From: Heliocidaris erythrogramma
Lineage: Eukaryota > Echinodermata > Echinoidea > Camarodonta > Echinometridae
Direction: 5' to 3'
Length of the DNA: 64,000 nt
NCBI GenBank assembly: GCA_025617745.1
Contig: CM046870.1
Coordinates: 10,220,410 to 10,284,409, forward strand
The position numbers were made by a program, and so were the translations under genes. Positions 11,901 through 27,100 of the stretch are shown here, piece after piece (position 1 is the stretch's first letter; the number at the start of each line of letters is the position of its first letter). A model generated the notes under the pieces. That model made no database searches, had not been told where the DNA came from, and worked only from the letters and a program-made list of their open reading frames with translations.

Positions 11901-14900
11901 ACAGACTACGGAGGCACGGGTGACCAAGTTGCCGTTACCTACATGTGAGTGGTTTTTTTTTTTAATTTTAAATTATCATTATTGTTATTATTACTTTTTT
12001 GAGGGGGGGGGGCCCAAAGGAAAGCTAAATGTGGAATCGCAATTAAGTCACTGACGGATAATATGTGCTGCTCAAAAGAAAAGAAAAAATATCATGTTGC
12101 GCTTGAGGAGTCATTTCGATTCCGAAATTCCTTAGTTACGCTAATCAAACCTATGGAGGCAATTAGTTCGTGTGCTAATAATTCAACGCTGTGTTTTGCA
12201 CGTTTACTTTTCATTCACTTTCAGAAGAGTAGAATAATCGTATACAAACAGAAAAACAAAAACAAAAACAAAGAAACAAATTATTAGTTAAGAAGAAGAA
12301 GAAGGAAATGATGATTATAATCAGCTTGAACGAATCACTGAACAGATACATATATGCGAATCTCAAATTTCCAATTTGGTGAGTCGATTGTGACATTTTT
12401 TGTGGACAACTCTACCATTTGTCATGCACAAAAATATCATTAATTTGCGGTTTTCTTCGCGGCACTTTTACCCTCGGGGCAGAACTCAAAATATATTGGA
12501 GATAGGATATTGTTATAGTTCCTCATGAAAGAAAAAGATCATACTGAGTATTACATTTTGAAAAAAAGTGACATTTTAGTCACTTCGTGTGTTGGAGCGA
12601 ATGGGGGAGTTGTCCACAGCTACATCACAGTGACATTACCTATTCGGCCAATTTGAAATCCCCATATGTATAGTGATTACAACTTTCAAAAATTCATAAC
12701 TTTCTTATTGCTTGTCCGATTTTGTTCAAACTTTTCACCAATCTGCTTCACTGATATTTCCTCTTTCTTTCAAAGCAAATTGCCATTAAGGTTGGATTTC
12801 CCTTTTATCAAATCTCCAAAACGCCCTCTTTCCCACTACTGAACGCTACCTTTAAGCACTATGCCTATGGGGAAAATTGTGAGCTACGTACCTCACACCA
12901 ACGCGTTTAATACGACAAAATGAAAAACAGAATAAACAAAATATCATGATAAATATATACTTAATATAGTGGACTCACCTGATTTCTAAAAAATAATCCC
13001 AGATTTACAGAAATTTTACCTCGTTTTTGCATGTTGTCAACGTGCTTATCCGAAGCGAATCTGTCAGGCGAATGGAATATACGTACTAGTGAAGGCAGGT
13101 CCAAGCCACGTCCCAGTCATATGTAAGCACATAATGCAAGACTCCAACGGAAGTGCTTAGGGCAGACTTCGGTCTACAGACGATGTGTTTGTGAATTTGA
13201 ATCCGTTGTATCCTACCCTCACATCGTCTGCTGAAAGCCAGTAGGACATTAATTCTGTATAAAAGTATACAGGTTATACTAAGCAGTGATAAAACTTCGG
13301 AACTCTTTTTTTTTACGAGTTTTTTTCTTCATAATTTTATAGCTAAGGAGGCATTTGATGTTTTGATAAACCCATGCAACACATGCCTGAAAAAAAATAA
13401 TTCCACAAGAGAAAATTTTGGTTCTCCTGACAATCTAATATTTTTGACTTTATCAACCCGCCGACGGATCTTAATTTCTTACCCTTGTACCTCGTGAATG
13501 AAGTGCAATAGAAACCAGCGAGAAAGCCGTTCAAATCACATTGACACCTGACGGCGCATTTATGGAGGGAGAGAACACAACCATGGAAACCTTACCGATT
13601 ATGCTCCCCCAGGCTAACGTGGTCGAGAGAGGCGCCTATTTCATCCTCAAAGATACTTCAGGTATTAATGAACCCGATCGCTACTTAAAGGCATTCAGTA
13701 ACTTTGTGGAAGCTTGATTTAATAAATTGTTGAATTTTGATATCTGTCTTGTATAATGATGTTCAGAAGGATAAATAAATAGCCAGGCATAGAAAGGTTT
13801 TCAAATATATAATGCTATTATTAAGATATCTGTGACTGAATACTCATATTTACGAAAGCGTATGGCCATACGCTTTAGTCTAACACTGAGTCAATGGGGA
13901 AAATGAGTCTGGCATTTCCGGTCATTTGCATATGTTTACTTTTGTGAAGCACATGGTGATTTTGAAGTGCTTTTTTCCGCATGGGCTTCATTTTTACACC
14001 ATATTACATACACTGATAGCATGTAAGGCCAGACAGCTCAGATTTTATCAAGCCTCCACAAAGTTACTGAATGCCTTTAATTCTCTAATAAGCCAGTTCT
14101 TGATCGGTTCATGGTACAAGTGACCCTGAAATGAACCCCAATTTGTACGAGCACGAACATTTGTTTTGGTGGACGCGCTCTTTGTTTAACATGTAAAATC
14201 ATACTGGTAGTCTGGCGGCAGAGTGAAATAACTGTACATTTTAACGTGGAGAAGGTTTACGGTTCACCATGTGTGTTGGTAGGAGGAAAGGGAAAACAGG
14301 AAATTAGAAATGGATAGACGAGAAAGGATGACAAGGGAGAAAAGAAGAAATATTCTTTCGTGATAATGGGTGAAGTCCTGAAAAGGACTAACTGTACATT
14401 TTGTGTTAAAAGCACCAAATTTGGCACACAAGTATGCAAAATTGGCCATTTGCCCACCTAAAATTGGGCTCCGTTGGGACCCATTGGGTCCATTAAAAAA
14501 AATAACTGCAACTCGGGTACATTTTCCACTCACTAAGCGAAATCAATCCTCAAGTAGGTGTAATCAGAAATATCGCATAGAATATAAAACTTGCAGGTCA
14601 CCCAAATCTATAAAAAATGTGTTTTAGGTGCCCATCTATTTTTAAACAAAGGCCCAAATGCATAAACTGAAACAACTGTAAGACACCAAATCTGACAGCA
14701 TTAAATTTGGCACACTGGGAGATGGAAATGTTACAAGCAAAACTGGATATTTGGCCACCTAGAATTCAACCCCGAGGCCCGCTGTGCCTAATTAAAAAAA
14801 AAATGCCTGCAACTCGGGCACATGCCCAACTCAGGGTGAGATACCACTTTCTATGTTAATGTCTTTCACTGTCTTTCAATGACATAATGTTGATTTATCA

Positions 14901-17900
14901 AAATGGCCCAGGGCCCCGTTGCATAAAACTTCCCATTAACGGTAACTTTGTCATGAATGGTAACTCCCATGGAATCCTTGATTTTGATTGGCTGTTGAGT
15001 GATGTTACCATGGTAGTTACCATTGATAACAGAGTTACCATTGGTAAGTTTTATGCAACGGGGCCCTGTTCACTAAAATTGGGCACCTTAACCAATTTGT
15101 CTGAGTTTAATGGGCCAAGAAGTTTTAGTTTTTCATTCTCCTCACCTTATGACACAGAAATGTAACTTGATTTGTCCGATAATATCCATTCTGTGACCTT
15201 TATAGACACGGGGCCCATATATCACATATGGGCATCTAAACCACATTTTATGATTTATTTAGGCCTTGCAATTTTAGATATGACTAAAACAAAGTATATT
15301 AAACCTAAATTTGATCTGCATATCAATTTTGGACCAAGCATACAGGAAAATGCCATGTGATATTCGTTTTGAAAATTGGGCACAACGGGCCCCAGGTGCC
15401 AAATTTTAGGTGGCCACATTGTTTTAAACATATTCCTGTACCCGTGTGCCAAATTTGGTGCTGTTATCACAAAATGCACAATTGGGGTAAATAATGACGC
15501 TATGCCGCCTGACTATCGAGTGCGCATCGAGGCGCGAAAAAAATGACAGCATATAAATACCTTTATGCTCAAATTGAAATTACGAACTGGCTTACTCCCA
15601 TAGGCTTAATAGAGGGACCATCCGATTCCCGAAGGCAATGGGTAATATTGTAAAGAAGATAAAAGTGAAATAATATTTGTAGGCATTGTCATTCTTTTTA
15701 CTATCACACGGAAGGCTATCATACTATCAATGTCCCATGATAAGGATTGCTCGTACAGTGCTCTCATAATCATTTCGAATGGGACTAGAATGGTATACAA
15801 TTTCAGACTAAATTCTGATGCCCTATGCTTGTTAAGTCCCGAGTACCCATATCTGTGTCGGAAGTGTTTTAATGTTGGTGATTTTCAGCTAGATTAATAA
15901 ACTTCTTAAAATTCTCACGATTTCAAAACCTAATTTAAAAGGGTTCCTCATTACTACATCATCCACCATAACTTCTAGTGATTTAATTTTAATTCAATCT
16001 CAAAAACATTTATTTCCAACTTTCCAATATAAGTATACAAAGTAATAAATGTACAAAATAATGTACATGTATTTCTAACAAAATATGACAAAATATACAT
16101 TCATGCGGAACATACAATAGTTAGATGGCACACCTCTGGAAGCAAAAGCTTGGGGTGAGGGTGCACACCACTCAACAATTTATGTAAATAGACTAGGAAC
16201 TAGACTTGAACTCACATGCAGATAGTACTGCCTAACTAGGATGGATAGATGATTGTCTCTGAGAAGATGTTAACTGGGTTTAAGTTTTCAAGAACTGGGT
16301 CCTAGCCAATATGTTATTTTCCTCCCAGTATGAATAAGAAAATTAATGCGAACTTTTGCTGACTCACTAAGATGGGGGGGGGGGGGGGGGGGGGGGGGGG
16401 CTTAGGATTGAGAGCAATGTAGTTATTCGAGCATAACGTTTTGACTTTAATTTTACTCACTTTATGGAACTTTTTGCACATGCCTTTTCAACGCAGCATT
16501 TTCTTCTCTTTCTCTCCTTAGATATCAGAATCGAGTATGCATCGGGTTCAAGGATCTATCTTTACGTTCCCGAAAATTTAATCAATAGCGTAAGTATATA
16601 TTCGCAGTTTTTTATTACTTGAAAGACCGAGAAAGAGCATAAAAATTGTAAGAAACCAAGTGGAGTTGAGGTTTTAGCGGAAACAGGTTTTGGCGATAGC
16701 CTCGACTTGGCGTTTTAATGTATTATATATTGATCATTTAAAGAAAAAGTCCACCCTGGTATTAAGTTCATTTGAATAAAAGAGGAAAAATGAGAGAAAC
16801 AGATTAGTGAAAGTTTGAGCAAAATCCGATCAGAAATAAGAAAGTCATGAATTTATGAAGTTTATCAATCAAACACAAAGTGGCAACTCCGTGACGTATC
16901 TTTAGAGCTCCTTCCTATATGCTCAGTACAGAAAATATCATAAATTTTCATTCTTTTGGTTTTTTGATGAAGGAATAGATTTGTTTCACACGGGTTTCGT
17001 GTAAAAACAATTGAGCAATCATTATATCAAATGTGCATGTTTGATTAAATATTTTCTTGACAGGAAATGCAAATTAATGATTTTTGGGGTACAGGGTATA
17101 TGGGAGAGGGGCTTGCAAGAGACGTCATGGAGTTGCCAATCTGTGTTTGATTGATTACAACAAAACTTCATAGATTTATTTTTAATTTCTTATTGTATTT
17201 TGCTTAAACTTTCACTGACTTTTTTTTGTCTGCTTCTTTTAAAACCAACCTGTAAACAGGGTGGACTTTCCTTTCATTTAAGACCGAGATCATAGACACA
17301 AGTCTAAAGGTTTGATATGTGCTTCTGTAGACACAAGTAGGCGTCGCTGTTGTCCTGAAAGAAAACGTAATTTAAGTAGCGTTTTTTTCTCTTTTAGTTA
17401 TTAAAAGCAAACTAAATAGGGTGGAGGAGGGAGAAGAGGTAGCACAGTCTATACATGTATGATAATTGTTACTTTTCATGTCATTCTTCTTACATAATGG
17501 TGATTTTGTAAAAATATCAACAACAAAAGTTCGCCAGGCTGTATTTTTGCTTAAGATGTCTGTCTTTAAATCCATGCGTCCACCAATAATTTGGTTTTGA
17601 CCTGGGCTATATAATGTCTCCTTTGTTGTAATCAATAACACGATCAATAAAGTGATGATGAAAAACCCTACAAATCAAAGAGTTTCATACCAATTTTCTT
17701 TTTGCTATGATGACTAAATATTATGAACTTTAACATTAATTCTCTTTAAATTATGTAATCAATTGGTAATGTGTCGCAAAAATTATGTATATGTAAAAAG
17801 TATGTAGTGATTTGTAGGACAAGTATTAAAGTTCAAAGTTTATTTTGTTTCATAATTATTAACAATTAAAAAATCATGATTCATACTAGTCAATCAGTTA

Positions 17901-20874
17901 CAATGTAATGTAATTGCACAAGACATTTCGCAGAATTTTTAATAATTTTTTATGTTAGGCATGGTTGGAATGTAAAATGTAAGAAGCCTGAAAAGAGTCA
18001 GAGTTTAGACTACTGGGCCCTCTTTCATAAAGCTTGTTTTAAAAGCACGTTGCAATAACTGTTATGACCTACTGAAATCCTTGCATCTGATTTGTTGAGA
18101 GAAGAGTGTCAGTAGAAACTGATGGCAAGTTGTATAAAAAGGGGCCCTGTATAGAGAGGTGTGATATAATTGTGAATAATATGAATAATGTATTGATGTC
18201 CCGTGAGCAAATATAGTATGTTTTAATGCCTTCTGTATTATGACAAAATATTGGTGATAAAGTTCTTGCACTGATGCACATTTAATTGGACTTTTAATTC
18301 AGGTAAGCGGGCTCTGTGCGACAGATGAATCTCTCCAGGCGGATGCGCAAGTCCTCGGATTTCCAAATTCAGTTAATCCCACGTTCAGTGAAATTGCCAA
18401 CACACAACATCATTTGTCGGCCGTATTATGTCCTGAAGTCAGTTCTCAGTCTCGGCCTGTTTTTGCAAGCGAAGCATGCATTAGTCCATTCCAGCCCCCT
18501 TTCGTCGATTGTGGCCTGGACAGGAATTGCTTCAAACAAATCTGCGAGTATGAAAGATTGTCTTCTCCTACTGCAGATGGAGAAAAGCAGGCGGTGTGCC
18601 TGGCACTCGCCGAACACTACCGAATGTGCGCCCTCTCCGACGAAGGGAAGGTAGTGAACTTCTGGCGACAAATCCAAGGCTGCGGTAACTACCAGAATAT
18701 ATATGATGCATTTTCAACATATAAATTCTTTTGTATTAAAATTGAATACGAATAACAACAAAAATTGTATTTACAACAATAGTCATAAACTTTAAGGGAA
18801 CATAATTACTTTAGACGTGTTATTCTATAAAGATTATGAAGCTGAAGTATGTACAAAAATTCTATCCTTTTGTCAAGAGAAGAAAAAGAAGAAAATTGGC
18901 AGTATTCGTAACAGCGTAAAATGAGCCCATGAATAATCCGATGCATTCCCTTTGCTTTGTTTATTTTATTTGCTTTACTCCAATTTTTAATGGAGCGCTT
19001 GGTTTCGTTCTCTTCCTCTCCAACAACTTACTATACCAAACGAATAGACAAAAACCATGTCATGATTGTGATTTTCTTTTACTTTTTTCTTTCTGATGAC
19101 TAGATAAGTTTCTTCTCGGCATAACGTCACAGAATTTATAGTATTTTTCTACGATATAGAGAAATTGACACCGAGTGCCACACAATGACTAGTTAAGCTG
19201 GTTTCAAGTCAACTTGGCCCTTTTTTGAATGAATACCGGTCTTCCTCTGGTTATCATACGGTAACAGGGACCGCGGAACCGGTGGGGGGGGGGGGGGGGG
19301 GGGAAGCTGCAGCCCCCCACTTTTTTCAGTAAACACGTGCAAACGTATGGCAGTGCAAAAATGTGGTATACACGCAGCCCCCCCCCCCCCCATTAAGCCC
19401 CTCCACTTTCCAAGACGGGTAATACCATCACCATCATTCTATTTATCCTTTTCCGCAGCTCTTCATATTCGATGAGAGTTGTATTGACCAGAGGGTTTTG
19501 CTGTAATGAAATGAACTAAAAATGCTCGTTTAAAAGCGTTAAAGAGAAAGTTGAGTTCTGGGAAAGGTGAAAAATAATTTGTAAGCTTTATCATTCCTAT
19601 TATGTCAGTTTGGAAGAACGTCATAGCAGAAATGTCCCCTGAAAAGAATTGCTCTTCAAGTGCCCTCACACTCAAAATATGACAAGAAACAGCTGAAATG
19701 TTGTAGTGCCATATATACATTTCTGTGTGCAGTGAGTGTGACTCTCGGCAGGATTGGTTCAATGTCTTCTGCTGTTGGTGATTCTAAAATCTTACAGCAT
19801 ACACCAATTGTCATGTACTTTACAATCAACCTTTTTTCCAATAGATTTGAGACAGTTTCTTTCATAATCTAATCTCATGACCAGAACTCAACATTGTCTT
19901 TAAGACTATTGTCAATTGTTTAATAGAATAAGATATGTTTTCATTCGCAGTTGTTTCTTGTCATAATGCAATGGTGTACGATGAGAGCGGTAGCCTTTGT
20001 TCAAGGACATGTGATAAGACATATCTATCTGGAAATTGCTCCGAAGGTGAAATTGACGGATGCCACTGCCCGCAAGGTAGGTAATGTCCTTTCATGGGGG
20101 GGGGGGGGGGGGGGGGGGGGGATCCACGCAAGTGAATGAACGGGGCGCGCCAGGGGAAACGGAGAGAGACGAGCGCTATTGTTCCTGCCGGGTATCTTGA
20201 CAACGCGTGAGAAGGGTGAGAAGGGTGAGAAGGGTGAGAACGGCGATTGGCCGTTGAAAAAGGGGGTAGTCAAAGCGGCACATGCCCTTCCGTCCAATAT
20301 AATGAATGCCCCTCGGGATGCCTGTTTGATTTGATTTGTTTTGATTTACCGGATGTACAAAGCAACGACATGTAAATATAGCATCGGAAGAATCGCCCTC
20401 CTAACGCGTGACATTGCAGCACAGCTGTTCTGCCGAGGGGTCCAGTTACTTAAACGAGAGAAAGTAACATGTTATTACTATAAATTACCAAACGTTGTTT
20501 ATTCCAGTAAGATGCCCCACCCACCAAAAAGCAAACCGCAAACTCCCACCCACCCTAATAGTAGCCAGTGTTAAATACGATTTTACGATTTCAAAAGGGA
20601 AATATTTCTTAACGTGTGTTCATTAATTGCCCTCATTAATTCATTATAATTGAATACATGCACACGAGGAGTCATTTGCCTGGACTTGCCTGGACTATCG
20701 ACGAGTGGGGTCGATGACGCCCCATATGAGAGTGACTGTAGTGACATCGTAAACAAAATGAATGCACATGGTACAAATCAGGGGCGGATCCAGAATTTTG
20801 TAAGGGGGGGGGGGGGGGGGGAGGGGAGGAGCACAAAATTCTCCCAAAGAAAGGGAAAATAAGTTTATTACATT

Positions 20875-20913
<39 letters not shown>

Positions 20914-21096
20914 TTTTTTTTTTTTTTGGGGGGGGGGGGCAGTATCCCACCAGAATACTCGGACAAGCAACCACCCCCAAACAAGTTATCAGTTCTAAAG
21001 TGGGGGGGGGGGGGCACACTTCCAAAGAAAGAGGGCACTTTGTATACTTGTCTTCCAAAGGAATCCCCCCCCCCCAAAAAAAAAAAAAATAAATAA

Positions 21097-21135
<39 letters not shown>

Positions 21136-24100
21136 AAAAAAAAAATAAAAAAAAAATTAATAAAAATCCGCCACTGGTACAAATGACCTTGAAAAAGGCT
21201 TGAATGACCATAATTTGTACGCACATTCGCATCTGTTTTGGTGGACGCGCTACTTCTTTAACAACTAAAAGCCATAGAGTTACATACGCAGAACACACTG
21301 GTGCGCGCATCCGATGGTGCACACACTTTGAAAGCGTATATAGGACAACTGTACTCGGTACAAATGACCTTAATCTGCACATGCGCAAATTGTTATTACG
21401 AAATGGCTTATTACTGACACATGCATTAATTGCCTGCAAAGGTTTTAATAGCCGAAGTAATAACGCAATGAAATTGATTCTTCGTGTGCAACGGGCAGAA
21501 ATCTTTAGGGGGCGGAAGGGGAAGAAACAATTCGTTACTGTTTTCACGAATTGACGGATGAGCGCCCAGCTAAAGGAAAGTTAGTTTTGAACAAATCGCT
21601 TTCAAAGTATAAAGTATAAAGGGTAATTATATATTACATCTCCTGGGATAGATAATATTTGAATGTTTAGTTCTATGTTTAATCATTTGCATATTTTTTT
21701 AATAAACACAACAAAAAAAGTAACTCCTCCCTTTAACTCTTCCATTGCCAGGCCGAATACCCCTTCAGTGCCAAGGGTTTTGTTGGGTTTGTAAATTTTG
21801 CGAAGCGTAAGCTGTGTTTGATATTAGAGCACTCATATCTCTTTCCCAATGCACCTTACAATGAAACTTTGTACACATGAAATAATGTAGAGTTTATGGT
21901 CTTTACTATGGTGTTAGTCTTTATACAATTTTCTGCTCATATATGTAGTAAAACATGTCGTATATGAAATCATTTTTTTCAATCATGAAAATGGTGGAAA
22001 GCCTGCTGTTTGAGAGCAAATTAATTGAAAGATCTAAGAGATTTAACAAAACTAGAAATATGACAGGAATGGTCAGTGTTTTAGCTTTCGAATAAATATA
22101 TACATTGATGGGGTAATATAGAAAATAGAGCGAAAATAATGCTATTTTTGTATCAAATGTTATTTCCAATCATAATTGTCGTCACTGAACAAGTGACTGG
22201 TAAGCACACACAAAGGAGGCGTGAACTGCTTTGCCTATGCCTTCCATAAAAGGCATGGGCAATATGAAAGGGCCAATCAAAGCACAACAATAGCGTCTGT
22301 AGACACGCTACAGCAGAACGTTGTTCACAAACTACACTATGTGCGCTCAACCGTGCATATTCTATTGCATAGTCTTCAATATGATACCCTGTGACTACCT
22401 AAGTTTGTGCTATGAAATAAAATATAGAGAAAAGGAGAGTTCAAAAGGAAAGACGCATGTATAGAGAAAGCTGAGTCACATATCTTGCATCAAAGTTTAT
22501 AGGATATCTATATTTCCTACCTAAATAGGAAGTATACATTTGAGATTATATCCAAAATAAAGATGAAAAAAAAAATAGCTTTTGGCGTGTTGAGGTATGT
22601 AACTTGCAGTAGTTATCATTTCCCGTTGGGACCCCCTCCCCTTTTCTTTAGTGATATAAATCATAAATGAATGAATAGAATAAAAGGATTGAAAGACACT
22701 TGTTCTTTAGGATAGTTAATTTGCACAGTAGTTATAATTTTGAATATAGACAGTTATGTTCTGACCCGTACGTGTAAATAATGCTGCATGTTACTTTTGA
22801 ATAAAAAAAAAAAAATGGCATCGTGCATAACACGCTCGTGGCTTTTCTCAAAATCAAGTGATTCTTCGTCCACGGTCTGTAATAGGCTGGGATCAAACCG
22901 ATAACATAACATTGATAACAGTAAACAAAATTAAACTAAACAAATGAAAAAAACTGTCATGCTCCAATACCCGATCTAATATAACCAGCACTGAGCGAGT
23001 CAAAACCAAAAAAATCGGTCCGGGTTCGGGAAAACAAATCCAAATGCTGCTCCACCACTCCCCACCACCCCCCCCCCCACCCACCCACACCACCACTGCT
23101 CTCGAGTGCAAATTGGCGTAAATTCTTAACGAAAAGGTTGTGAGCAAAATAACTTGGCCAGAGTATTCTTACTCTTATTGACTAACTTCCCTGTAAAAAT
23201 GAGATTGATTCATCGAGTCATGCATGAGTGGGCAAACACTAAAGGGAAAAATTTACTTTTAAAAAGTCACAACGGTAATTTTTTATGCTGTCTTAACAGT
23301 ACATTTTAGCATTTCTTGCGCGATTTTTAACGTGTGCGCACCCAACCATGACACGATGACAACCACTTATGTAAACACAACATGTGATGATACATTTTGG
23401 TAAAAATATCTGGAGTTATTTTTTGTTTCAATAAGCTGAATGGATTTTGCAGTTTCAAGCTCACTAGGGTTGATTTTTGTTTTTTCAAATTGTGTTCACC
23501 CAACCATGATAATGAAAAAAAGTGTCGGGATAGGTGTGATGGGGGTCAAGCGATGGATAAGAAACAATAACAACAACACATAAATATGCACCAGAAACCT
23601 CGTTTCACAGAATACCCAAATTGACCTTTGTGACTTTTGAAAAGTGACAATTTAGCCTTTAATGTTTGCTCACTCATGCACGACTCAATGGATCAATCTC
23701 ATTTTCAAAGAAAAGTTAGTCAATAAGTGTAGAAATTCTCCTTCCAAGTTATTTTGCTCAAAAGCTTTTCGTTAAAAGGGGGGAGTCACTTTTTTGTACT
23801 TTTTATTTTGGGCGGAAATGAGCTGTAAAAAATAACCGTCATTTCGTGAAAACACGCAAGGACGCACTTTGGTTTGTTATCGCGCGCGTGTAAAATATAT
23901 ATCGTCATTGAGCGTAAACCTAAATTCAAATCAAGGACGCCGTCTTTTTTGTTTTCACGAAGTGTAAAACATACGGGACGGCTGTTAGCCGTAACTTCGT
24001 GAAAATAGAAAATCATTTTACTAGGTATTTTCTTGTTGAAGTTATCGCCATAGTTAGGCCCTCAATGCATTATTATGGTCTGTAACTTTGCGAGGTTCTA

Positions 24101-27100
24101 AATGTTAATGAACACAGGCGTAGCCAAGATTTTTCAATTGGGGGGGGGGGGGGGCAGACGTGAAGGATCCAACCGCATAGCCAGGATTTCATTTTCAGGG
24201 GGCGGTTGCGAGCACGCGAAGAATGTGAAATTGGTGATGAGGAAGTAAAGCGTGCTCCCCATGGGGTGGGTGCGGGGGAGGGGTGGAGCTTTTCCCTTCT
24301 CGCGCAAAGCGCGAAAGCTCTGACGATTTACAGCAAATCTGAGAGAAAGATAACGACTCGTAGCAACTTTTTAGGCGGAAAGTTATTTCGACGTCCGGAC
24401 TGCCTTCAGTTATTTGGACGTAATACTGCACTGTAACAGGGATGGGTGCAGGGAGGGGGATTCCCCCTTTCCCGCGCGAAGCGCGAAAGCTTTGATGTTT
24501 CAGAAAATTTGAAAGAAAGATAACAGCTTGTAGCAAACAATGTTTTAGGTGGAAAGTTATAGTTCGACGCCCCGACTGCTTTTCAATTACTTGGACGCAA
24601 TATTGCACTGTATGAAGCAGGGGTGGGTGCAGGGAGGGGGAGTTTTCCCCCTCCCACGCGAAGCGCGAAAGCTCTTACTTTTTACAGCAAATTTGAGAGA
24701 AAGATAACGGCTCGTAACACTTTTTAGGCGGAAAGTTAGTTCGACGCCCTGGCTGCTTTTCAGTTATTTTGATGCAATATACTGCACTGTATATAACAGG
24801 GTGGGTGCAGTGCGGGGGAGCTTCCCCCTTCCCACGCGAAGCGCGAAAGCTCTGACGTTTTAGCAAATTTGAGAGAAAGATAAACGGCTCGTAGCAAACA
24901 ATTTTTTATGCGGAAAGTTAAAGTTCGACGCCCTGACTGCTTTTCAGTTATTTTGACGTAATACAGCAGCGTATGGAATAGGGGTGGGTGCAGGGAGAGG
25001 AGAGTTATTTACCCTTCCTGGGCAAAAAATTTGACGTTTTAGCAAATTTTGAGAGAAAGATAACGGCTTGTAGTGCCTTTTTAGGCCTTTTCTCTCACTT
25101 CCCCCGCTTTTTCGCTCTCGCTTTTTTTAACAAGCTCGATTAGCGCAGGTAATAGCGCGAAATGACGCTGCGTGTGCAATTGTACAGGCATAATGCATCT
25201 ACAAGCGTCGTTCCAAGCTTTATTCATTCTGATATTTGACGGTTATGCAGGCTATCTGCTATTTGTTCTCATTTTTCTTAATGGCAGTTGCGTAATCAGT
25301 CCTTCAAACAAACTATCCACTCATTTTTTTTGGCGCATTAATTATTATTGCCAGCTCTTAAAAATCCCGAGATTCATTTTTGGTTGTCATGGGCAATGTA
25401 TATGTCCACAAAAACTGTGTGAATTTGAAAATTTAATAAAAATTGTGTTATTTGTTATTGATGTACTTGACAGGTTATTTCTTGAATGTTGAAATTGGGA
25501 TCTGTGTACCTAAGTCGAATTGTTACTGCGTTCACCAAGACCATCGACATGGCAATGGAGAAACGATCGATATAGAATGCAGCACATGGTAAGACAAAAA
25601 TAAAACAAACAAACAAACAAAGAGACGAAAACGTGGTCAATAACAAGAGCAACAACAAAACTAAATCATGTAATACTGACGATGTATCCATGAGACCTAC
25701 TCCTATAAGTTATACCTGACCAAAAGACTGTTGGTAAGCATCGAATGGTACACAGAATACATTTCCTCAAATTTATGATTGTTGAATACAAAACCGGATG
25801 TTAACTGACCACTTGAAATTTCGCCATGGCATGTCTGCATTTTTGAGATATTACATGTAAAATGTTTATTTTCCTATTCATCTACATGATCTATAACAAA
25901 TGAAAAAGAGGAAAAGTTCAGTCTAACGGTTGATTTTACATTTCACAGGTGAGGCTCAAGATGAAGACATGAAGACATATTTAATTTCATATTATTTTAT
26001 AGGTTTGAAGGCTACTGGAAGTCTATGATCTTGAATTCATGAATTTATCTTTATAGTATTAGGTTATTTAAATGCACACAAACATATGTTTACAAACTCA
26101 AAAATACCAACTGACTCTGGTTGTACGACGCATACTCCCGCAACAATAGCTCCGCGGTTAATGTCCTACCCATACCAAAGTCCCAACTTCAAGTCTTCAA
26201 CGCCTGGACCCAACACTATACCTAACCCCAGCGGCGAGTGTTTACGAACGTTGCGATCTTTTGATTCGCCAACTTTTCTAATGAATGTTCACGAAAATCT
26301 TTGCGGCAATAAAAACTGTTTGCGAACATTTTTTGCAACATTGTACGAACCCTGACGAAACCCCAGATTCGCTACGTTCGCAAGCATTCACCGCTTAGTC
26401 AGAGACACCATTAACCCTTACCCAAAACCTAACCCAATAACCCACTGCAAAACTAAACCCGTATTTTTGACAAAATAATGCCCGGAGTAATAATGTCGCC
26501 GGAGCAAAGTTCGGATCACCACCGACTCTACTTAACATTACCTAGTTTGGACATTATCTTTACGAGTGTATTGGTTCCTTTCATACAGCACATGTGCCGG
26601 TGGATCGTGGGAATGTGTTCGTAACGAAACGCTCTGTCAAGCTACTTGTTTCATCACAGGAAAACACCTCACTATTTTCAGAACGTTCGATGGATTCTTT
26701 TACGAGAACACTCAGGTAATCAGATGATGAAGTGAAGCTGACCATGCATCACAAAAGCAACAACATGTAACTTAAACAAAAGAAAAATTTGATGTTCCTA
26801 ACCCTCTGAAATAGGAGAAAGAATGTCCAATCGCTTAGAATGTTATTTCGAAGGGAAGGGTATTTAAAGTTCAGAGTCTGTTGAAGAACTGACCTATGAG
26901 GCCAATAACCAAGGTCACTAAGCGATTCAAAAGAAAACAACCAACCCAGATCGGACAAACAGGGTTCAAAATACTGCCAAAATACCACTTTCACATTATT
27001 TTGTACTGATTAACTTGTAAAATTTGGAACTACCATAGAAAAATAAAATGACAATGCTGAAAAATAAATCTTTAATGAGCCTTTACTGAAAATCATACAA

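Noticed and set aside
20903-21547. Minus-strand frames rich in Phe, Pro and Gly
   Set aside because: They translate the A-, C- and G-runs inside the hAT MITE and carry no domain pattern.
24113-25090. CRISPR-like array
   Set aside because: Units are contiguous 180-base tandem copies without short repeats and unique spacers, in a eukaryotic intron.
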